From Desulfobacteraceae bacterium (lineage in GTDB: Bacteria; Desulfobacterota; Desulfobacteria; Desulfobacterales; SURF-7): DNA of 41,476 bases. The stretch is from contig QZKS01000023.1 in the NCBI GenBank assembly GCA_003599865.1, positions 1 to 41,476 on the forward strand, read 5' to 3'. The translations under genes and the position numbers were made by a program. This document shows positions 35,404 through 41,476 of the stretch, in pieces (within the stretch, counting starts at the first letter, position 1; every line of letters begins with the position of its first letter). The notes below the pieces were generated by a model that worked only from the letters and a program-made list of their open reading frames with translations, did no database searches and was not told the origin of the DNA.

Positions 35404-36660
35404 ATGACGAAACGCCGCATTTTATTTGAGTTAATACAATCAATTCAAATAAAAATTAAAAAAATTTCATTTTGGCTGTTTCGTAAATGGAATATACCAA
35501 TATCTATAGTGCGAACGCTAATAAACCCTTTCGGGTTTTCTATTTTACCCATTTGCTCATTTGAAAAATCCACTGATATTGTTCTATTAGAAAAAAGATG
35601 CAAATCATTTTCTTGCACTCCAAAAGAAGAAAATTCAAATAACAAAAAATTAGAGACTTTTTTCCCGGATATTTATGCGAGAAAATTTTCTTTTGCTACT
35701 ATAATTAGTTGTTATCAGTTTGCGATTAAATATAAAAACCAAATTCATATTCCTCAATATTATTTTGAAAATATCCCTCGTATAAGTTGCGGAGGGAATG
35801 GATTTTCAATATCAAGAAAGGGTTTCGGCATAATTAGAGAGAAATCGCCAATAAAAATAACTCATGGAATTGGTTTGATTGGATTAGGTTCTTCTAATTG
35901 GTATCATTGGTTGATAGAAATATTACCAGTTGTAATGTTAGCTGAAAAATTACCATTAGCATATAGGAATTATGCTTTTTTAGTACCGAATGAGTACAAT
36001 AAATATCAAACATTTCGTGATTCTCTTGATGCTTTAAAATCACATAGAAAAATAATAATATTGGGAAGCGATAAACAATATCAAGTCGAAAATTTTATAG
36101 CTATAGATATTCCAGTACATGGTCCATTCAATCTTATGAAAGGTAAGTGGCCAAGAATTTCAGATTACAGGCAAAATGAAAATGTTCTTATCGATTACCG
36201 TTTAAGAATTTTGAAAAATTATGGGATTGAAAATTTTAAACCAATTAAAAAAATTTTCCTGTCGAGAAAGAATAATCGCCGAAATTTTAATCAGATAGAT
36301 TTGGAAAGGATCGTAAAAGAAAATGGTTTTACCATTGTTTATCCTGAAATATTGTCTTTTTATGAACAAGTACGTTTGTTTAATTCCGCAAAATATATAG
36401 TTGGTGCATCAGGAGCAGCATGGGCTAACATCATTTTTTGTCAAAAAAACACATTTGGTTTAACCTGGATTTTTCCTGAATATAAGGAGTTCTGTGTTTA
36501 TTCCAATCTGGCTGCGATTGCAGGTATGAATCTTAGTTATTTTTTTACATCTACAGTCAAACCACTAAAAAGCACTGGTGAAGCCTATAGTATAGATTAT
36601 CTGGTGGATCAACAGGTTTTTATTAAAAAATTAAAATTATTTTTGGAAAACTCTGAATGA
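35404..36660 (+). CDS. Family 61 glycosyltransferase
   Basis: 418 residues with the GT61/DUF563 motif [13 protein letters not shown] at 164-176 and [13 protein letters not shown] near 335. GT61 includes O-GlcNAc and xylosyl transferases in plants; bacterial members are in polysaccharide loci with unknown acceptors. Strongly AT-rich and different in codon use from neighbours, pointing to acquisition. No membrane helix or signal peptide apparent. The stop overlaps the next ATG (ATGA). Confidence 0.8.
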   Translation: MTKRRILFELIQSIQIKIKKISFWLFRKWNIPISIVRTLINPFGFSILPICSFEKSTDIVLLEKRCKSFSCTPKEENSNNKKLETFFPDIYARKFSFATIISCYQFAIKYKNQIHIPQYYFENIPRISCGGNGFSISRKGFGIIREKSPIKITHGIGLIGLGSSNWYHWLIEILPVVMLAEKLPLAYRNYAFLVPNEYNKYQTFRDSLDALKSHRKIIILGSDKQYQVENFIAIDIPVHGPFNLMKGKWPRISDYRQNENVLIDYRLRILKNYGIENFKPIKKIFLSRKNNRRNFNQIDLERIVKENGFTIVYPEILSFYEQVRLFNSAKYIVGASGAAWANIIFCQKNTFGLTWIFPEYKEFCVYSNLAAIAGMNLSYFFTSTVKPLKSTGEAYSIDYLVDQQVFIKKLKLFLENSE

Positions 36661-37790
36661 ACATACCATTTCTGGACCTAAAAGCAGTCAATGCGCAATA
36701 TAGAGATGAGCTTATTAAGGCAGCGACTCGTGTCATCGATTCTGGCTGGTATATTCAGGGTCAGGAAGTCAAGGCATTTGAACAGGAGTTTGCTGATTAT
36801 TGCGGCACATGCTTCTGTGTGGGAGTGGGTAATGGTTTGGATGCTTTGATCCTTACCTTGCGGGCCTGGAAAGAATTAAAAAAACTAAAGGACGGCGATG
36901 AGGTCATGGTCCCGGCCAATACATATATTGCAACAATCCTTGCTATTACGGAAAATCGCCTGATTCCGCTGCTGGTAGAGCCGGATCCCAGGACTTATAA
37001 TCTTTCCCCGGCGAGGATGAAACAGGCAATAACGTCCAAAACCAGAGCTGTGATACCAGTGCACCTGTACGGGCGGCTTGCGGATATGCCAGATATTCGC
37101 GAGATCGCCCTCCGCCATGACCTGCTAGTTTTAGAAGATGCTGCTCAAGCTCATGGAGCAAGTCTGAACGGCCGGAAAGCTGGCAACTGGGGCCATGCCG
37201 CCGGGTTCAGCTTTTACCCGGGGAAAAATATAGGAGCACTTGGTGATGCTGGCGCGATAACCACCAGCGATGAAGAATTGGCACAAACTATCCGGGCATT
37301 GGGTAATTATGGTAGCCTTAAAAAGTATAAAAACCTGTATAAAGGATTGAACAGTCGCATTGATGAGATTCAAGCAGCGTTTCTTCGAATCAAACTGAAA
37401 TATCTGGACAAAGAGATCGAGGCAAGGCGTAATGTGGCCCGGACATACTTGGAAAATATATCTAACTCTCTTATAATACTTCCTAAATGGGAAAAAGAAG
37501 AGCAACATGTTTTCCATCTATTTGTCGTTCGTTGTACTATGCGAGATTCACTGCAGGCATATCTGCATCGACAGGGAGTGAAGACTTTAATTCATTACCC
37601 AGTTCCTCCACATTTACAGAAAGCTTATAGTGACTTACAGGATCTCAAATTGCCGTTAACAAAAAAGATACACAAAGAAGTTTTGAGTTTACCGATTAGT
37701 CCGTTAATCCAACAAAAGGAAGTTAATCAAATTACGGGTTTTTTGAATGAATTCTGCAAAATGGAAAAAAGATGGATTAAAAAGGTTTGA
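36657..37790 (+). CDS. fdtB: DegT/DnrJ/EryC1-type PLP sugar aminotransferase, FdtB-like
   Basis: 377 residues. PLP Lys is K190 in [26 protein letters not shown] and EDAAQAHGA provide other PLP contacts. With FdtA next door it should aminate dTDP-3-keto-6-deoxyhexose at C3. Overlaps the GT61 gene by four bases. More GC-balanced than the GT61 and sulfotransferase around it. Confidence 0.9.
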   Translation: MNIPFLDLKAVNAQYRDELIKAATRVIDSGWYIQGQEVKAFEQEFADYCGTCFCVGVGNGLDALILTLRAWKELKKLKDGDEVMVPANTYIATILAITENRLIPLLVEPDPRTYNLSPARMKQAITSKTRAVIPVHLYGRLADMPDIREIALRHDLLVLEDAAQAHGASLNGRKAGNWGHAAGFSFYPGKNIGALGDAGAITTSDEELAQTIRALGNYGSLKKYKNLYKGLNSRIDEIQAAFLRIKLKYLDKEIEARRNVARTYLENISNSLIILPKWEKEEQHVFHLFVVRCTMRDSLQAYLHRQGVKTLIHYPVPPHLQKAYSDLQDLKLPLTKKIHKEVLSLPISPLIQQKEVNQITGFLNEFCKMEKRWIKKV

Positions 37791-37839
37791 TTTTATATTT
37801 ACCTGTCAATTCTAATCTTTTTCGTCAGGAAAGAGAAAT

Positions 37840-38814
37840 ATGAATTCCTTGATTTTTATTGGAGGCGTTCCTAGATCAGGCACTTCTTTGGTTCAAAGAA
37901 TTTTAGATTTGCATAGTCAAATTTATGCGGGACCTGAATTCGACCATCTATTAAGTATTTGTAGTACCTATTTAAAAATGAAGGAAGGGATAGATAATGG
38001 ACGACAAGTTTTTTATTACAATGAAACAGATTTAAAAAAGTCGTTTTCAGAATTGATCAGTAGTTTTCTTGTTAAAAAAGCAAGTAAAGAAGGGGTACTG
38101 TATTTATCTGAAAAGACACCTTCCAATGTTTTAATTTTCAACGAACTAAAAGAATTATTTCCTAATGCAAAATTTGTATTTATTATCCGTGACCCTAGAG
38201 ATAGTATTTGCTCTTTTAAAGAAGTAGCAGAACGAGCCGATAGGTTTGGTGAGGAAGTTACAATCGGTCATGACTTGTTAATGGATTTAAAATTGATTGA
38301 TCAATATATTAAGTTTGGAAATAATTTTTATTTAAAAAATGAAAAGTCTTGCCATTTAGTGCAATATGAATCCTTAGTCACCTTTCCGTTAGAAACAATA
38401 CAAAGCCTTTGTAAATTTTTAGGAGTACTATTCGAATCTGGATTATTAGAATTGAATTCAAAAGAAAGTGATCTCTGTAAATTAATCAATGCTGAAAATC
38501 AAACTGTTAGGGCTTGGTTTGAAAAAGGAATGATAGCGGAAGGTATCAACAATGGTAGTGTAGAAAAATGGAAACAAAAATTAAAAAAAGAAGAAATAAT
38601 TTTAATAGAAAATTTTTTTTCGAGAAGAAACTATACTTGCTTCAAATCATATGCGTTTAAAAAACCAGGGATTATTGAAAAGCTCTTAATACTAAACTTT
38701 TATATAAAGTTTGGAATAGTTAATAAGTTAAAAAAAATTGGGAAAAAGAATATTACGAACCCATCTCAAAGAAACATTATGACTGAACAATCACCTACTG
38801 ACAATAATTGTTGA
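37840..38814 (+). CDS. PAPS-dependent sulfotransferase family protein
   Basis: 324 residues. 5'-phosphosulfate loop GGVPRSGTSLVQR at 8-20 and 3'-phosphate motif RDPRDS at 117-122 are both intact. Transfers sulfate from PAPS to a sugar or other acceptor; in a glycan locus a sugar hydroxyl is likely. The AT-rich composition suggests recent acquisition. The C-terminus ends MTEQSPTDNNC; the flippase frame continues in the same phase after its TGA. Confidence 0.85.
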   Translation: MNSLIFIGGVPRSGTSLVQRILDLHSQIYAGPEFDHLLSICSTYLKMKEGIDNGRQVFYYNETDLKKSFSELISSFLVKKASKEGVLYLSEKTPSNVLIFNELKELFPNAKFVFIIRDPRDSICSFKEVAERADRFGEEVTIGHDLLMDLKLIDQYIKFGNNFYLKNEKSCHLVQYESLVTFPLETIQSLCKFLGVLFESGLLELNSKESDLCKLINAENQTVRAWFEKGMIAEGINNGSVEKWKQKLKKEEIILIENFFSRRNYTCFKSYAFKKPGIIEKLLILNFYIKFGIVNKLKKIGKKNITNPSQRNIMTEQSPTDNNC

Positions 38815-38829
38815 AAATATCAGGTTCAT

Positions 38830-40296
38830 ATTATCGCATCCGCAAAAGATAAATCGCTAAAAACTAAAGCATTCGCTGGTCTGGTCTGGTCTGCTATTGA
38901 AAAAATTTCAACGCAAGGTGGACAATTCGTTATCAGTATTTTTTTGGCACGTCTTCTTATGCCTGAGGATTATGGAATGATTGGGATGCTTTCTATTTTC
39001 ATAGCTATCTCTCAAAGTCTTATTGACAGTGGGATGGGGACAGGCCTGATACAAAAAAAAAATAGAACAGATATTGATTTCTCAACAGTCTTCGTGTTTA
39101 ATTTTTTTGTAAGTATTGCCATCTATTTTCTATTATTTGTTAGCGCTCCTTTTATTGCTGATTTTTATAATATGCCAAAACTTGTAATTCTGACTAGAAT
39201 TTTAACTCTGAATATTATAGTCAATTCTTTTGCAATCATTCAAAGAACAAGACTTGTAATCAGTATCGATTTTAAAAATATTGCAAAAATTAATGTTGTA
39301 TCATTCTTTTGCGGAGGTTGTTTGGGCATTGTTTCCGCCTATAACGGTTTTGGTGTTTGGGCTTTGGTTATTATGACTCTTTCAAAAACAATAATCACTG
39401 TCGTAATGCTTTGGTTTTTAAACAGGTGGTCTCCTTCCTTTCAGTTTTCAAAACAATCTTTTAAAGAAATATTTGGTTTTGGCTCCAAACTTCTTATTGC
39501 TGGACTTTATGCCCAAATTTTCAACAATGCCTATAATATAGTTATCGGTAAGGTATACTCTGCCTCACAACTTGGATTTTACGCTAAAACAAAGTCGATT
39601 GCAGAAACAGCAGCTGGGACAATCACCGGTGTATTTTATCAGGTTACATATCCAATACTTACTTCTTTGAAAGATGATCAACAGCGTTTGTTATTTGTGT
39701 TTCGCAGGTTTGTTCGAATGTCTGCTTTTTTGGTCTTTCCAATGATGACGATACTTTCGTTGATCGCGGAACCTCTTATTACTTTAATTTTAACAGAAAA
39801 ATGGATACCGGTGGTTCCTTTGCTCCAATGGATGTATTTCGCACGAATTTTTTATCCTCTGAGTTCAATTAATATGAACATCCTAAACGCTATAGGTCGA
39901 TCTGACCTTTTTTTGAAGCTTGATTTATCCAAAGCACCATTGATTATCCTGGCTTTGGTGATAACAATTCCTTTAGGGGTGAAAGCTATGGTTATCGGGC
40001 ATGTGGTAACTTCATTTTTAGCATTTTTAATGAATTCCTATTTATCTGGGAGGTTGTTTGGATACGGACCATTGCAGCAATTTCGAGATATTTTAAAAAT
40101 CATTTTAGCAACGATAGGAATGGCTTTTACTGTTTTCGTGTGTAGCAATGGTATCGAGTCGGATGTTTTAAAGCTGTTTTATGGAATTGTTTCAGGAACA
40201 GCATCTTATTTGCTTTTTGCTTTTTTTTTGCGGATTCCTGAGCTTGATGAAGTTAAACAAACAGCCATTAAAATTTATAATCGATGCTTTTGCTGA
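38830..40296 (+). CDS. Polysaccharide flippase (Wzx/RfbX, MATE-like)
   Basis: A membrane protein exporting lipid-linked oligosaccharide units. The N-terminal KSLKTKAFAGLVWSAIEK and ARLLMPEDYGMIGML are typical Wzx, with about 12 hydrophobic segments over the ~488 residues. Homology requires translation from well before 38944 (TTG), but from 38815 onward no ATG, GTG or TTG is in frame. ATT at 38830 (six bases after AGG) is the best candidate. It follows the sulfotransferase TGA in the same frame. Confidence 0.85.
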   Translation: MIASAKDKSLKTKAFAGLVWSAIEKISTQGGQFVISIFLARLLMPEDYGMIGMLSIFIAISQSLIDSGMGTGLIQKKNRTDIDFSTVFVFNFFVSIAIYFLLFVSAPFIADFYNMPKLVILTRILTLNIIVNSFAIIQRTRLVISIDFKNIAKINVVSFFCGGCLGIVSAYNGFGVWALVIMTLSKTIITVVMLWFLNRWSPSFQFSKQSFKEIFGFGSKLLIAGLYAQIFNNAYNIVIGKVYSASQLGFYAKTKSIAETAAGTITGVFYQVTYPILTSLKDDQQRLLFVFRRFVRMSAFLVFPMMTILSLIAEPLITLILTEKWIPVVPLLQWMYFARIFYPLSSINMNILNAIGRSDLFLKLDLSKAPLIILALVITIPLGVKAMVIGHVVTSFLAFLMNSYLSGRLFGYGPLQQFRDILKIILATIGMAFTVFVCSNGIESDVLKLFYGIVSGTASYLLFAFFLRIPELDEVKQTAIKIYNRCFC

Positions 40297-40372
40297 TTTA
40301 GAATGCGTTTTATACTGAGGATAGTAATCACGGGATCTGTAAACAGATGACCGGCTATAAAGCAATGTTTTT

Positions 40373-41386
40373 ATGGATCATTACGCTAACCACATAAATA
40401 ATCCAATAGTTTCAATTTGCGTAATAACTTTTAATTCTTCAAAATTTGTTACAGAGACATTGAATAGCGCCTATAACCAAACCTATCAGAATATTGAACT
40501 AATAATTTCAGATGACTGTTCGATCGATAATACTTTGGAAATATGTAGAAAGTGGATAGATGAGAACGGCAGCAGATTTGTCCGTTGCGTCATACTTACA
40601 TCAATTAAAAATGAAGGAGTCACTATAAATTGCCGTAAATCAGTTGAAGTGAGTAACGGTGTTTTCTTAAAACATATTGCCGCTGATGACACACTGTGTC
40701 CGAATTGTATCAAAGATAATGTTAATTTTTGCATGACTCATCCATCTGCCCAGATAGTACATTCGGTTTCATATGTTTATAGAAATATAATTAATAAAGA
40801 GAATTTTTTGGAAATACGTAATGGGGCGCCGCATATTTTTCTATCGGATAAAATTCAAGCGAATGATCAATATAAGTACCTTTTGCGTCATTTCATCATA
40901 AGCACACCCACACTTTTTTTGAAAAAGGATTTGTATAATATTTATGATTACGATGTTGAAATTCGAGATATTGAAGACGTCCCCTTTGTTCTTAATTTAA
41001 CAAGGAATGGGATAAAGATATGGTTTATGAATATTCACACAGTAAACTATAGAATTCATGATGATTCAATATGCCATAATAAGCAACCCGGCAGGATATA
41101 TTCAAGATACTTTATAAAAAGGAGAGTCGTAAATAAAAAATACATACTTCCTTATATAAATCCTATCGAAAAGATATTCATGCATTTTGAATATTGCAGA
41201 ACGAAATTTATAACGAATCATAATTTAGATAGTAATACTTTATTAGTTCGGCTTTTTCTTTATCTTACAAGACTTCCTTTTAGAATGTTTGTATTTTATG
41301 ACCGTCGTATTATGCATTGTTATATTTCGAGGAAATATAAGAAGCAAGGTCGCCTAAAGCTTACGAATATGAACATAAATACCTGA
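40373..41386 (+). CDS. Family 2 glycosyltransferase
   Basis: 337 residues. GT2 pattern VSICVITFNSSKFV, NQTYQNIELIISDDCSIDNT and HIAADDTLCPN (acidic motif) cover residues 10-110; the remaining part is helical and basic. It would add a sugar to the growing repeat unit on the cytoplasmic face. Probably one transcript with the flippase, 76 bases upstream. AT-rich like the other late genes. Confidence 0.85.
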   Translation: MDHYANHINNPIVSICVITFNSSKFVTETLNSAYNQTYQNIELIISDDCSIDNTLEICRKWIDENGSRFVRCVILTSIKNEGVTINCRKSVEVSNGVFLKHIAADDTLCPNCIKDNVNFCMTHPSAQIVHSVSYVYRNIINKENFLEIRNGAPHIFLSDKIQANDQYKYLLRHFIISTPTLFLKKDLYNIYDYDVEIRDIEDVPFVLNLTRNGIKIWFMNIHTVNYRIHDDSICHNKQPGRIYSRYFIKRRVVNKKYILPYINPIEKIFMHFEYCRTKFITNHNLDSNTLLVRLFLYLTRLPFRMFVFYDRRIMHCYISRKYKKQGRLKLTNMNINT

Positions 41387-41431
41387 ATTTTGCACGTTGA
41401 ATCAAAATTAAAGAAGAAACCATCTGGGAAC

Positions 41432-41474
41432 CCTGTTATAAAGGGAGGTGACACCCTTCCACAATAACAACAGG
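41432..41474 (+). other. Nested hairpin at the window edge
   Basis: The outer arms CCTGTT (41432-41437) and AACAGG (41469-41474) enclose AAGGG (41441-41445) pairing with CCCTT (41454-41458) around an 8-base loop. The final AGGAG could be a ribosome-binding site of a gene outside the window. It is cut by the edge. Confidence 0.3.
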
Positions 41475-41476
41475 AG

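Noticed and set aside
1-41476. CRISPR array, prophage or integrase
   Set aside because: No regularly spaced repeats, phage structural genes or site-specific recombinase were seen; the only mobile trace is the IS5-like remnant.

Overview
The window looks like a chromosome segment of a Gram-negative sulfate-reducer-type bacterium (Desulfobacterota, formerly Deltaproteobacteria, probably Desulfobacteraceae or a close relative). This rests on protein character and gene order, such as tandem CxxxCC-cluster proteins beside a dGTPase, pheT followed by a MerR gene, DUF362 ferredoxins, and pnp-M16 peptidase-dut-walJ. No database search was possible. Composition is moderate in GC over the housekeeping part. 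It becomes mosaic, in places strongly AT-rich, after about 28.3 kb.

Layout. (1) 0.2-6.4 kb: a cold-shock-type DEAD-box RNA helicase, a minus-strand group (dGTPase and two cysteine-cluster proteins), a stand-alone HsdR N-terminal-domain protein, a nucleoside deaminase and a PilZ protein. (2) 6.5-12.0 kb: infC-rpmI-rplT-pheS-pheT-merR. infC appears to start at AUA behind a perfect Shine-Dalgarno. The infC-rpmI gap holds two terminator-like hairpins, one competing with an alternative stem. (3) 12.0-25.0 kb: tRNA-Gly(CCC), a terminator, then one long translation/RNA-metabolism operon: rimP-nusA-infB-ylxP-rbfA-nrnA-truB-rpsO-pnp-M16 peptidase-dut-walJ. It is closed by a 15-bp perfect hairpin shared with the convergent DUF362 gene. 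(4) 25.1-27.2 kb, minus strand: a small HTH/zinc-ribbon regulator, a nitroreductase broken by a one-base frameshift, and a DUF362 ferredoxin protein. (5) 27.4-41.5 kb: a surface-glycan locus with a polyprenol-phosphate glycosyltransferase-like gene and a winged-helix regulator with a degenerate nucleotidyltransferase domain, followed by an internally deleted IS5-like element. Next come three phosphonate genes: a cytidylyltransferase-PEP mutase fusion, phosphonopyruvate decarboxylase and an Fe-type alcohol dehydrogenase. Then come a hexapeptide acyltransferase, an acyltransferase remnant, two FdtA-type ketoisomerases, a GT61 transferase, an FdtB-type aminotransferase, a sulfotransferase, a Wzx-type flippase and a GT2 transferase.

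The most interesting system is region 5. Its first three enzymes should convert PEP to phosphonopyruvate, phosphonoacetaldehyde and then 2-hydroxyethylphosphonate. The cytidylyltransferase domain fused to the mutase could activate that product as a CMP-phosphonate. Next to 3-amino-3,6-dideoxyhexose genes, a sulfotransferase and a flippase, this suggests a phosphonate-decorated, possibly sulfated, surface polysaccharide. The enzyme that would attach the phosphonate is not identified.
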